DNA from: an uncultured cyanobacterium
GTDB lineage: Bacteria; Cyanobacteriota; Cyanobacteriia; PCC-6307; Cyanobiaceae
Assembly: GCA_903856805.1 (NCBI GenBank)
Contig: CAIOCZ010000022.1
Coordinates: 19,857 to 83,856, forward strand
Reading direction: 5' to 3'
Length of the DNA: 64,000 nucleotides
Positions 33,619 to 41,920 of this stretch are shown one piece after another; position 1 is the stretch's first letter; the number at the start of each line of letters is the position of its first letter. A program made the position numbers and the translations under genes. The notes below the pieces were generated by a model, which was given only the letters and a program-made list of their open reading frames with translations, searched no databases and was not told the DNA's origin.

Positions 33619-35850
33619 ATGGCGAGCCCTGTGGTGGTGACCTTTTTCTCGCTCCAGTTGCGCCGACTCGGTCGTGTTTTGCGGCCCCGTCGTCGCCCCC
33701 CCTGCGTGCTTCAGTATGACGCTGAGGACTGTGGTGCCGCCTGTCTCGCCACCATCTGCCAGACCCACGGCCAACGCCTGCCCCTGGCGCTCGTGCGCCA
33801 ACGGGTGGGCACCTCCGCCCAGGGCACGACCCTGTTGGGCCTCAAACGTGGGGCCGACAGTCTTGGCTTTCAGGCCCGGCCCGCCAAGGCTGAACCGTCC
33901 GTGCTCGATCATCTTGAACAGGTTCCCCTGCCGGTGATCTGTCACTGGCGCGGTAACCATTGGGTGGTGCTGCACGGCCGCCAGGGCAACCAGCTGCTGG
34001 TGGCCGATCCCTCCATGGGGCTGGTGCGATTGGATCGCAAAGCCTTCCTGGCCGGTTGGGATGACGGTGTGCTGCTGCTGCTCGACCCTGATCCCCTGCG
34101 CTTCCCCCCGGATCTTTCCGGCGACACTGTCACCCCATCAGCCCAGGGTCTCTTGGCCTTGGGCCGTTATGTGTTGCCATTTCGTCGTTTACTGCTGCAG
34201 GCTTTTGGCCTGAATTTATCCATCGGCTTTCTGGCCCTGGGGATGCCGCTGCTGATGCAGATCCTCACCGATGACGTGTTGGTGCGGGGCGACGATCAGA
34301 TGCTGATCAGTCTTTCCCTCGGCATCATGATGATGTTTGTGATGCGGGGCCTGCTGGAACTGCTGCAGGGAACCCTGGTGGGTCACTTCGGCCAGAAGGT
34401 GCAGTTGCAGATGATCCTGCACTATGGCCGCCATCTGCTGCAATTACCGCTCAGTTATTTCGAAAGTCGTCGCAGTGGCGAGGTGGTGAGTCGCCTCGAA
34501 GATATCCAGCAGATCAATAAGCTCGTGGCCCAGCTGGCCCTCGGCCTGCCTGGTCAGTGCTGCATCGCCCTGGTCTCCTTGCTGTGGATGTGGACCTACA
34601 GCAGTGGCCTCACCCTGGCCGCGTTGGTGGGCTTTGGCCTCGTGATCGGGGTCCAGGTGGTGGCGTTGCCCGCTCTCCATCGGCGCACCCAGGGATTGGT
34701 GGTGCAATCCGCCGATAACCAGGGGTTCCTGGTGGAAGTGTTCCGGGCCGCCACCCTGCTCAAAACCACTGAGGCCAGTGAACAGGCCTGGCAGCAGTTT
34801 CAGCGGGATTTCGGCCGCCTCGCCAATCTCTCCTGGACCGTCGGGCTGCTGGACCTCAAGCTGTCCTCGGTCACCGGGCTGCTGGGCAGCCTCACCAGCA
34901 TCGGCTTGCTCTGGTACGGCAGTTCCTTTGTGCTCGCCAAGCAGATGAGCATCGGCCAGTTGCTGGCCTTTAACGGCATGGGCAGCAATGTGCTGGTGTT
35001 CCTGGCTGCCATCGGTGGCCTCAGCCAGGAGCTGATCACCTCCCAGGTGGTGATGCGCCGCCTCAATGATGCCCTGGAGCATCCGGTGGAGGCCAGCGGC
35101 AACGCCCCGCGCCAGGAGGCCACCCTCAACGGCGACGCCGACATCGTCTGCCGGGGGGTCACCTTTCACCATCCCGGTCGGCTGGCCCTGCTCGATGACC
35201 TCAATCTGCGCCTTCCCGGTGGGTTGACCACGGCGCTGATCGGCGAATCGGGCTGTGGCAAGAGCACCCTCACCAAGCTGATTGCTGGCCTCTATCCCTT
35301 GCAGCAGGGATCCATCGAGTATGGCCCCTTCAGCAGTCGGGATCTTTCCCTCGCCTGCCTGCGGCGGCAGGTGGTGCTGCTGCCCCAGGAGGACACCTTC
35401 CTCAATCGCTCGATCTTCGACAATTTTTTGTTTGCCTACCCCTGGCTCAGCTTCGATCAGGTGGTGAATCTCTGCCAGCTCACCCTGGCCGACGAGTTCA
35501 TCCGCGACCTTCCCAATGGCTACGGCACGGTGTTGGGGGAATTCGGCGCCAATCTTTCCGGGGGCCAGCGCCAACGGTTGGCCCTGGCCCGAGCCCTGGC
35601 CAGTGATCCGCCGGTGCTGCTGCTGGATGAATCCACCTCGGCCCTGGATCCGGTGTTGGAGGCACGGCTGATGGATCGGCTGCTGCACCAGCGCCAGGGC
35701 AAGACCACCGTGATGGTCAGCCATCGGCCGGCGGTGATCCTGCGGGCCGATTGGATCGTGTTCATGGAGCACGGCCGGGTGCGGCAGCAGGACCGTCCCC
35801 AGGGTCTCCGCGATCACGTCCTCGTTGCCCCCTACCTCCAGGCCGCCTGA
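33619..35850 (+). CDS. Peptidase-containing ABC transporter (C39), bacteriocin-type exporter
   Basis: A 743-residue protein. The N-terminal C39 peptidase has QYDAEDCGAACL with catalytic Cys38, NHWVVL with His114 and VADPSMG with Asp130, so it should cut Gly-Gly leaders. A six-helix membrane domain spans about residues 175-460. The ATPase has Walker A GESGCGKST, signature LSGGQRQR, Walker B PVLLLDESTSALD and switch VSHRP. The layout is that of LagD/CvaB/PteB exporters, which cleave and export double-glycine peptides through the inner membrane. It sits directly after one putative substrate gene and directly before the HlyD-type adaptor. Confidence 0.94.
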   Translation: MASPVVVTFFSLQLRRLGRVLRPRRRPPCVLQYDAEDCGAACLATICQTHGQRLPLALVRQRVGTSAQGTTLLGLKRGADSLGFQARPAKAEPSVLDHLEQVPLPVICHWRGNHWVVLHGRQGNQLLVADPSMGLVRLDRKAFLAGWDDGVLLLLDPDPLRFPPDLSGDTVTPSAQGLLALGRYVLPFRRLLLQAFGLNLSIGFLALGMPLLMQILTDDVLVRGDDQMLISLSLGIMMMFVMRGLLELLQGTLVGHFGQKVQLQMILHYGRHLLQLPLSYFESRRSGEVVSRLEDIQQINKLVAQLALGLPGQCCIALVSLLWMWTYSSGLTLAALVGFGLVIGVQVVALPALHRRTQGLVVQSADNQGFLVEVFRAATLLKTTEASEQAWQQFQRDFGRLANLSWTVGLLDLKLSSVTGLLGSLTSIGLLWYGSSFVLAKQMSIGQLLAFNGMGSNVLVFLAAIGGLSQELITSQVVMRRLNDALEHPVEASGNAPRQEATLNGDADIVCRGVTFHHPGRLALLDDLNLRLPGGLTTALIGESGCGKSTLTKLIAGLYPLQQGSIEYGPFSSRDLSLACLRRQVVLLPQEDTFLNRSIFDNFLFAYPWLSFDQVVNLCQLTLADEFIRDLPNGYGTVLGEFGANLSGGQRQRLALARALASDPPVLLLDESTSALDPVLEARLMDRLLHQRQGKTTVMVSHRPAVILRADWIVFMEHGRVRQQDRPQGLRDHVLVAPYLQAA

Positions 35851-37134
35851 ATGATGGACGACAGCTCAAGCCTCCAAGTCGGTTCCACTCCCCTTGCCCC
35901 CACGCCCAAGGCCGTCGCCCCGCCAGCGGCCATCACCGTGCCGGGGGCCGTCGCCCCGCCGCCGCCACCGCTCGCCCCGGGCGGCGACGAGTTCCTCCCC
36001 GGACCTGGGCCCTGGGCGGCCCAGCTGGGGAAGGCGCTGTTGGTGTTGATCAGCCTCAGTGGAGTGGCCCTGGTGGTGTGGCCCCTGAACGAAACGGTGC
36101 GGTCCAGTGGCGTGGTGCGTCCCGTCGGCGAAAACACCTCGGTGCAGAGCGAACTGGGGGGCACGGTGGCGGAGGTGTTGCTCCGCCCCAATCAGACGGT
36201 GGTGGCTGGCCAGCTCCTGGCGCGCCTGGATGCCAGCACCTATCTCGACACCCGAATCCAATTGCTGACCGAATTGGCCACCCTGCAGCGCCAGGCCCAG
36301 CAGGCCCGGGAGGAGCAACGCTCCCTGGAGGCCCAGGCCCAGGCCCTGGGCAGCCTTAGCACCGCCCTCACCGAAAGTTCCCGGCGGGGGGTGGACCAGG
36401 CCCAGGCCACCCTCGCCTTCGATCGCAGTGAATTGGGCCGCTATCGCCAACTGCTGGAGAGTGGCGCCGTGCCCCGCAGTCTCGTGGATGAGAAACAGGC
36501 CCGCCAGATGGTGAGCCAGTCGGAGGTGCTCAAGGCGCTGCAGTCGGTGACCGAGGAGCGGGCCCGGGGCTTGAACGAGCTGGCCCGGCTGCGCCAGTCG
36601 GTGAGCCAGGCCCACACCTCCGCCGATGAACTCGACAAGCAGGTGGCCGAGCGCCGCACCCGGTTGGAGGAGGTGGAACGGGCGCTGCGCCACAGCGAGC
36701 TCCGATCGCCCCAGGCTGGATCGGTGCTGAGCACCACCCTGCGCCACCGCGGTCAGGTGATTCGCTCCGGGGAGGAGGTGGCCGTGTTGGCGCCGCTCAA
36801 TCAACACCTGGAGGTGAAACTGCAGGTGCCGGCCCGCGACATCAGCCAGATCCGTCCCGGGCAGCGGGCCATGCTGCGGCTGTCCGCCTGTCCCACGCCG
36901 GAATACGGCGTGTTGCCGGCCCAGGTGCTCAGCCTCTCGGCCGACACCTTGCCGGCGGCTGAGGGGCGTCAGGGGTCGTTCGAGCTGCTGCTGCGGCCGG
37001 AGCGCCGCCAGCTCCAGGGCCGCCAAGGAACCTGCCTGTTGCGGCCCGGCCTGGATGTGGTGGGCGACGTCCTGACCCGGCGCACCACCGTGCTGATGTA
37101 TCTGCTGAATAAGTTGCGGCTGGGCACGGCCTGA
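35851..37134 (+). CDS. HlyD-family periplasmic adaptor of the peptide exporter
   Basis: A 427-residue protein beginning at the base after the exporter stop. A proline-rich cytoplasmic N-terminus is followed by one membrane anchor (GKALLVLISLSGVALVVWP, about residues 62-80). A biotinyl-lipoyl-like segment (VRPVGENTSVQSELGGTVAEVLLRPNQTVVAGQLLARLD), a long coiled coil (about 130-290) and a beta-barrel part (RSPQAGSVLS, VLAPLNQHLEVKLQV, PGQRAMLRLS) follow. It should link the C39 exporter to an outer-membrane TolC-type channel, which is not encoded nearby. Confidence 0.9.
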   Translation: MMDDSSSLQVGSTPLAPTPKAVAPPAAITVPGAVAPPPPPLAPGGDEFLPGPGPWAAQLGKALLVLISLSGVALVVWPLNETVRSSGVVRPVGENTSVQSELGGTVAEVLLRPNQTVVAGQLLARLDASTYLDTRIQLLTELATLQRQAQQAREEQRSLEAQAQALGSLSTALTESSRRGVDQAQATLAFDRSELGRYRQLLESGAVPRSLVDEKQARQMVSQSEVLKALQSVTEERARGLNELARLRQSVSQAHTSADELDKQVAERRTRLEEVERALRHSELRSPQAGSVLSTTLRHRGQVIRSGEEVAVLAPLNQHLEVKLQVPARDISQIRPGQRAMLRLSACPTPEYGVLPAQVLSLSADTLPAAEGRQGSFELLLRPERRQLQGRQGTCLLRPGLDVVGDVLTRRTTVLMYLLNKLRLGTA

Positions 37135-37177
37135 CCACCCGCCCCCGAACGATCGCTCCGCCGGAGGCCCAAGGGCC

Positions 37178-38035
37178 TCACTCCGGGCTGAGCATGGGGG
37201 CGATCTGGCGGCGCAGCTTGAGCAGGGCCTGCTTTTCGATCCACTGCACCTGGCCCTTTTTTAGGCCGGTGGCTTCCGCCACCTTGGCCATGGAGAGCGA
37301 TTGGTCGCGGTTGTAGCGCAACTGGATCACCCGCCGCTCCTGGGGATTGAGCAGGTTGATCTTGTCGTGCAGCCAGCCGTAGTCATCAACGGGGTTGAGG
37401 GCTTGACCATCGCTGATCACATCGATCAGGTTGGATTCGTTGTCGTCGCCCCCAATGCGTTGATCCAGGGACAACAGATTGCAGCGATGACTGACTTCCA
37501 ATACGAAGTCAATTCGTTCTTCGCTTTCCCCCAGGGCTTGGGCTACATTTTGTTTGGTTAGAGGGGCGGAATTGGCGGCACGGATAGCGGTGGCACGTTT
37601 GGCAAGGTCGTTAATGTCTGCAGGAACTTTGATCGTTTGTGTGCGTTCTCTTAGGTAGCGATTAACCGCCTGTCGAATCCACCAGTAGCCGTAGGTGGAG
37701 AAGCGGTAACCGCGGCTTGGATCGAAGCGCTCAACCGCACGCATCAGGCCAAGATTTCCAGCTTGTACTAAATCGAGGACGTCCACCTGGAGATGGATGA
37801 TATGGCGGTTGCGACGCATGCAGATCATCACAACTAACCGCAGATTTGCGCAGACCATTCGATGCATGGCTCGGCGTCCGCGCCTTTCCACAGCTCGACT
37901 GGGCTCCGTTTGAACCAGCCATTCCTGCACCAGGCTGGCCAGGTGAACTTCCTCCGCCGCCGTGAGCAGGGGGATGCGACCAATGTTGCGTAAATAGTCG
38001 CCGAGAGCGTCTTGCATCGATGACCTGTTTAACAA
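37178..38035 (-). CDS. Sigma-70 family RNA polymerase sigma factor (group 2/3), paralog of 29043-29882
   Basis: A 285-residue sigma factor. Region 1.2 is DYLRNIGRIPLLTAAEEVHLA, region 2 contains ANLRLVVMICMRRNRH and LDLVQAGNLGLMRAVERFDPSRGYRFSTYGYWWIRQAVNRYL, and region 4 ends with MAKVAEATGLKKGQVQWIEKQALLKLRRQ. It is close in size and order to the sigma factor at 29043. The start may be at 38035 or at the internal Met7 (38017). It converges on the HlyD-type gene; a weak GAGGCCC/GGGCCTC inverted repeat lies at 37164-37179. Confidence 0.92.
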   Translation of the reverse strand: MLNRSSMQDALGDYLRNIGRIPLLTAAEEVHLASLVQEWLVQTEPSRAVERRGRRAMHRMVCANLRLVVMICMRRNRHIIHLQVDVLDLVQAGNLGLMRAVERFDPSRGYRFSTYGYWWIRQAVNRYLRERTQTIKVPADINDLAKRATAIRAANSAPLTKQNVAQALGESEERIDFVLEVSHRCNLLSLDQRIGGDDNESNLIDVISDGQALNPVDDYGWLHDKINLLNPQERRVIQLRYNRDQSLSMAKVAEATGLKKGQVQWIEKQALLKLRRQIAPMLSPE

Positions 38036-38121
38036 CCCTCAGATCATGTAGAAAGACCCCTCCGAAAATGGCAAAACTCATCGCATTTGCAGCGCCCTTG
38101 CCGAGTCTCCGGCCCCGATGC

Positions 38122-38775
38122 TCAGGCCGTGGCTCCCGCTAACAGCTCGATCAGCTCGGAGTCGGTCGGCTGGGTGAAATCCCTGAACCATCGTTTTCGT
38201 TGCCCCCCCGCGATCACCGGCCGCAGCACCACCAGATCGTCGGCCAGGTTGGCCACCAGATTCCGTCCGCGGCGATCGGCCATCGGCGTCGCCACCGTGA
38301 TCGAGGCGGGATAGAGGCGCCGTAGGGAGGTGAGGGCTGCCGCCATCGTCAGCCCGGAACGGATCCCCTCGTCCACCACGATCAGCCGCTGGCCCCGGAG
38401 GTCATGGGGCAGGGCATCGGCGAAGCAGAGCTGGAGCCGCCGCAACTCCGCCTCCAGAACGTTCAGCAGCTGGAGATCCTCCGGGTCGGTGGCGCGTTGG
38501 CCCGCCTCGGGGCGATCCCGCGCCACGACGTTGCCGGGGGCCAGGGCCATCCGCGTTCTGGCGCCGTCGCCGCCCAGCCGCTGCACAGACCAGCTCGCCA
38601 GCGGCAGCCGCAACTCCCGCGCCAGCCCCGCCGCCACCACCAAGCCGCCGTGGGGGAGACCCAGCACCCGGGTGTCCCAGAGGCGGCCGCGGCAGTGCGG
38701 CAGCTTGACCGCCAGGGCCTGCCCGGCCCGGTTTCGATCCGGCCAGGGAGCCCTCAAGTCCATGCGCCCCATCAC
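38122..38775 (-). CDS. Phosphoribosyltransferase-fold protein
   Basis: A 217-residue protein. RLIVVDEGIRSGLTMAAALTSLR is the PRPP-loop motif (normally VVDDGIATG) and VLGLPHGGLVVAAGLARELRLPL is the early PPi-loop region. A similar protein is encoded at 41053-41841; compare VALPRGGVAVAAAMAQELQLPL and VVVDDGIATGLTAQAALRSL there. Arg-Ser replaces Ala-Thr in the loop and Glu replaces the second Asp, so PRPP binding may be altered. Such proteins are widespread next to dienelactone-hydrolase-like proteins, with unknown substrates. Confidence 0.78.
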   Translation of the reverse strand: MMGRMDLRAPWPDRNRAGQALAVKLPHCRGRLWDTRVLGLPHGGLVVAAGLARELRLPLASWSVQRLGGDGARTRMALAPGNVVARDRPEAGQRATDPEDLQLLNVLEAELRRLQLCFADALPHDLRGQRLIVVDEGIRSGLTMAAALTSLRRLYPASITVATPMADRRGRNLVANLADDLVVLRPVIAGGQRKRWFRDFTQPTDSELIELLAGATA

Positions 38776-38842
38776 TGCCCTCCCTGGTTCTGGTTCCAGC
38801 CTGACGGGGGTGGGCCTGGCTGTGCGCTGCGGGGCTAGGGGG

Positions 38843-39070
38843 TTATTGGGGCCGGACAGCTCCGGCCTTGTCGCAGCTGCCGGCCTTTTCCAAGGTGGAT
38901 CCCGTCGCCGTCTTGAGGCGGCACATGTAGGAGATTTTTTTGGCGTTGTTTTCGATCTTCTGCCAGTAGTAGCCCTTGGCTGGCTTGCCTTCGGCCAGCA
39001 CCTTGGCGCTGCCTGGCAGTGCGGCCAGGCCGATCATCAGTCCCAGGGCGATCAATCGCAGGCTGTTCAT
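38843..39070 (-). CDS. Small secreted protein of unknown function
   Basis: A 75-residue protein with a clear signal peptide (MNSLRLIALGLMIGLAALPGSAK). The mature part is about 50 residues, Lys-rich, with two cysteines and the segment GYYWQKIENNAKKISYMCRL. The cysteines (in MCRL and SCDK) could form one disulfide. I recognise no domain; similar short exported proteins occur in picocyanobacteria. Confidence 0.72.
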   Translation of the reverse strand: MNSLRLIALGLMIGLAALPGSAKVLAEGKPAKGYYWQKIENNAKKISYMCRLKTATGSTLEKAGSCDKAGAVRPQ

Positions 39071-39256
39071 GGGGTGGAAGCCATCGGCCCCTCCCTGATA
39101 GCTCCTTCTTGGATCGGAGGCCAGGGGCGTGGCGTTCCGGGGCAGGGCCCCTGGCCGAGGGGTGGCGCAGGGATGCGCTGCCGATGGGGCAGTTGCGAAC
39201 GCTGGACCGGCGGGGGGTGCTCCGCTCGTTAGACGGAGAGTCCAGGCGCGGCATTG

Positions 39257-39931
39257 ATGGGTGGGATCGAGACGGGCACGGCTCGGCTAGCGCTACCGCT
39301 GGCGGGGGTGGATCTCGCGGCCAGCCTGATCTTGCCCGCGGCCGCCCGCGGCCTGGTGTTGGTGGCCGACGGCGAGGCCGCCGACCTGCGGCCCGGCTGC
39401 GGTCCGCTCCTGGCCCGGATCCTCCATGAGGCCGACCTGGCCACGTTGCTGGTGGAGTTGAGCACCGAGGGAGAACGGGGCGCCCCGCCGGTTGGCACCA
39501 GCGAAACGGCCGACATCGCCCGCCTCAGCACCCGGCTGATCGCCGCCATCGACTGGCTGGGCCAGCATCGGCCGATCGCCTCCCTTCCCCTGGGGCTGCT
39601 GGGGGTCCGGCGCGGCGCCGCCGCCGTGTTGCAGGCCGCCGCCGAGCGCCCCGGCGCGGTGCTGGCGGTGGTGTCCTGGAATGGACGGCCCGACCTGGCC
39701 TTCGATGCCCTGGCCCGCATCGTCAGCCCCACGTTGCTGATGGTGGGGGGGGAGGACGTGGATCTTCTGGAGTTGAACAGCTGGGCGGCGGCACGGCTGC
39801 AGGCCCTCCATCAGATGACCGTGCTGTCGATGGACCGACCCCGCCCAGAGGGCGAGGAGGTTCAGGGCCAGGCCGCCGCCCGCCAGGCCCGTGACTGGTT
39901 TCTGCAGCAGTTGCCCCGGGCGGCGCATTGA
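39257..39931 (+). CDS. Dienelactone-hydrolase-like alpha/beta hydrolase fold, nucleophile apparently lost
   Basis: A 224-residue protein. LPLGLLGVRRGAAAVLQAAAERPGAVLAVVSWNGRPDLA corresponds to the nucleophile elbow of this family, normally G-A-S-T-G, but here it reads G-V-R-R-G, so no serine is present. VSPTLLMVGGEDVDLLELN contains the acid residue. The usual C-terminal histidine region is also weak. It is either a non-catalytic member or uses another residue. It lies between two phosphoribosyltransferase-fold genes, a pairing seen as neighbours or fusions in other bacteria. The ATG at 39257 is taken; TTG at 39254 is adjacent. Confidence 0.75.
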   Translation: MGGIETGTARLALPLAGVDLAASLILPAAARGLVLVADGEAADLRPGCGPLLARILHEADLATLLVELSTEGERGAPPVGTSETADIARLSTRLIAAIDWLGQHRPIASLPLGLLGVRRGAAAVLQAAAERPGAVLAVVSWNGRPDLAFDALARIVSPTLLMVGGEDVDLLELNSWAAARLQALHQMTVLSMDRPRPEGEEVQGQAAARQARDWFLQQLPRAAH

Positions 39932-40054
39932 ATCGCTCCTGAACCGTCGCTGCCGCAGCCAACACCATCGTCGCGGCGATGCCGCCGCCATCGTTTTGGC
40001 CTGCTTCCCGGGCGCCGCATGCTGTCCGCCGTACCCCTCCCGGATGCTGCTGTC

Positions 40055-40498
40055 ATGCCCTGTTTCGCTGAGTCCCTCGCGGCCCCCGTCGCCCTGCGGA
40101 CCGCCCTGCTGGCGGCCCTGTTCCTGCCCCTGCTGTCTGCACCAGGCCAGGCCGGAGGGTTGGAGGCTCGCCTGGGGATGAAGGATCTCAACAGCCGCAC
40201 CATGGAAACGATCACCGACGGTTTCCGGGAACTCCACCAGGAGGGCAGCTCCCGGTCCAGCTGGAGTGGTGAGACCAGCAGCGAGAACGTCCATCAGGAG
40301 CTCAAGTTGAGCCTGGATGCGGATCCGACCTTCAAGGACCTGGAGCTGCGGCTGACGGGCGGCAGTATTTCCACCCTGATGCGGGCCGAGGGGGAGGACC
40401 GCAACAGCCGCGATGCCCTGGTGCGTGAGCACTACACCGGCACCACCACGGTGGAGGAGCGCACGATCGAGAACTCCACCTTCGGCGGCACGTTCTGA
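40055..40498 (+). CDS. Secreted hypothetical protein A
   Basis: A 147-residue protein. A signal peptide is likely (VALRTALLAALFLPLLSAPGQA). The mature part is polar, Ser/Thr/Glu-rich, with no cysteine (RTMETITDGFRELHQEGSSRSSWSGE, HYTGTTTVEERTIENSTFGG). An in-frame ATG at 40019 exists, but 40055 is chosen because it puts the hydrophobic core near the N-terminus. It is followed after nine bases by secreted protein B, so they are probably co-transcribed and may act together at the cell surface. No family recognised. Confidence 0.65.
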   Translation: MPCFAESLAAPVALRTALLAALFLPLLSAPGQAGGLEARLGMKDLNSRTMETITDGFRELHQEGSSRSSWSGETSSENVHQELKLSLDADPTFKDLELRLTGGSISTLMRAEGEDRNSRDALVREHYTGTTTVEERTIENSTFGGTF

Positions 40499-40507
40499 GG
40501 TAGGAAG

Positions 40508-41143
40508 ATGGCCGGAATCGCAGACCAATTCACCGACCAAATGCGCAATGGGATGGGGCGGTTTCGGCGGCTCGGAGTGCTATTCGCTCTGCTGGGCCCG
40601 TTGGGCGCCCCCGCTGGCCTGGCCCAGGCCCTAGGCGGCAGCAATGCCGCCAGCAGTGGCTCCGGGGCCGAGGCGAGTGCCATGGGCAGTGCCTCCAACT
40701 CCCAGCTGAACAGTTCCGAAAGTCGTTCCTTTGGAGGGAATAACAACAGCTACCAATACAACACCGAATTCGGTCAGGCTTCCGAATACGGGTTCAGCGC
40801 TCGCCAGGTGCGCTGCGAGGGTCCGCGGGCCTTCGTGGGGGGCTGGGCCGATCCCCAGGCGGATTACTGGTATGGCGGGCAATTGCAGGGCAACAACAGC
40901 TGGGAGATGCGGGGCGGTGCCGGCGTGGTGGTGCCCTTCGGCTCCCTGAACCAGACCTGCCAGGCGATGAGTCGACTGTTGGAGCAGCAGCTGCGCTTCG
41001 ATACGGCCGTGGGGGTGGTGAAGGCCTGCCAGGGCCTGCGCCGCAGCGGCGTTCAGTTCGACCCCTCCCTGCTGGCGGCCTTCCCGCCGTTGGCGGCCTG
41101 CCAGGCGATGGCCGCCCTGCCGGTGGCGGGCGCCCCACCGTGA
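40508..41143 (+). CDS. Secreted hypothetical protein B
   Basis: A 211-residue protein with AGGA just before the ATG. A hydrophobic segment (LGVLFALLGPLGAPAGLAQA) looks like a signal peptide. It is followed by a Ser/Asn/Gly-rich stretch (GSASNSQLNSSESRSFGGN), an aromatic segment (QADYWYGGQLQG) and a C-terminal domain with four cysteines. No family recognised. The last 91 bases overlap the end of the convergent phosphoribosyltransferase gene, an unusually long tail-to-tail overlap. Confidence 0.65.
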   Translation: MAGIADQFTDQMRNGMGRFRRLGVLFALLGPLGAPAGLAQALGGSNAASSGSGAEASAMGSASNSQLNSSESRSFGGNNNSYQYNTEFGQASEYGFSARQVRCEGPRAFVGGWADPQADYWYGGQLQGNNSWEMRGGAGVVVPFGSLNQTCQAMSRLLEQQLRFDTAVGVVKACQGLRRSGVQFDPSLLAAFPPLAACQAMAALPVAGAPP

Positions 41144-41841
41144 GCACCGCGCCCGGCCCTCGCCGCCGGTCCGTCGCGGAGGGCAGGTTGGAGGCCATGG
41201 CGCGCCAACAGCTGGATCACATCGTCGTCGTCCAATTGATCGAAGCGTCGGTACCAGCTGCCCACGGCCTCCAGCCCCTCCACCACCGCCAACGCCTCCA
41301 GCCGTTCCGCCAGGGGAGCCAGGGTGGAGATCACCCGCCGGTCCAGCACGGGCACCGCCAGGATCAGGCCGGCCGGCTGAAGCTGCCGCAGCGACCGCAG
41401 GGCCGCCTGGGCCGTGAGGCCGGTGGCGATGCCGTCATCCACCACCACCAGCCAGCGGTGGCGGAGCGTCTCCGGTGACGGATCGGCGTAGGTCCGCTGG
41501 CGCCGTTCCAGTTCCGCCTGTTGCTCCGCCAGCAGCCGCTGCTGCTGGGCCTGGCTCAGCCCCAGGCGCCGCACGCTCTCCTCATCCCACAGCACCCATC
41601 CCCCCGGGGCCAGGGCACCGATGGCGTATTCCGGCTGGCTGGGATGGGCGAGTTTGCGCACCGCCCAGGTGACCAACGGCAGCTGCAGCTCCTGCGCCAT
41701 CGCTGCCGCCACGGCCACGCCCCCCCGCGGCAACGCCACCAGGGTGGTGGTGGCACCCTGGCCGCGGTGATCCGCCAGCCGCGCGGCCAGGGCGCGTCCG
41801 GCCTCCTGGCGATCGGTCCAGAGGGGGCGCGATCCGGTCAT
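41053..41841 (-). CDS. Phosphoribosyltransferase-fold protein, second copy
   Basis: A 262-residue protein from the ATG at 41841. RWLVVVDDGIATGLTAQAALRSL is a full PRPP-binding loop, and LVALPRGGVAVAAAMAQELQLPLVTWAVRKLAHPSQPEYAIGALAPGG is the typical N-terminal half. It is paralogous to 38122-38775 but keeps the canonical Asp-Asp-Gly-Ile-Ala-Thr-Gly motif. The last 45 or so residues (RAGRGAHGGAPATGRAAI onward) are an Ala/Gly/Arg-rich tail that lies inside the 91-base overlap with secreted protein B and may be translated without function. The substrate is unknown. Confidence 0.8.
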   Translation of the reverse strand: MTGSRPLWTDRQEAGRALAARLADHRGQGATTTLVALPRGGVAVAAAMAQELQLPLVTWAVRKLAHPSQPEYAIGALAPGGWVLWDEESVRRLGLSQAQQQRLLAEQQAELERRQRTYADPSPETLRHRWLVVVDDGIATGLTAQAALRSLRQLQPAGLILAVPVLDRRVISTLAPLAERLEALAVVEGLEAVGSWYRRFDQLDDDDVIQLLARHGLQPALRDGPAARAGRGAHGGAPATGRAAIAWQAANGGKAASREGSN

Positions 41842-41920
41842 GGCCACAGGGTGCCGGGGGATGTGCTCCCATGCTGGGCAGGGCGATCGCGGCTGCATGG
41901 CCCCGGCGGGACGATGCCCG

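Noticed and set aside
37164..37179. GAGGCCC/GGGCCTC inverted repeat between HlyD and the sigma factor.
   Set aside because: Only two unpaired bases in the loop and no T-run, so it is a weak terminator candidate at best.
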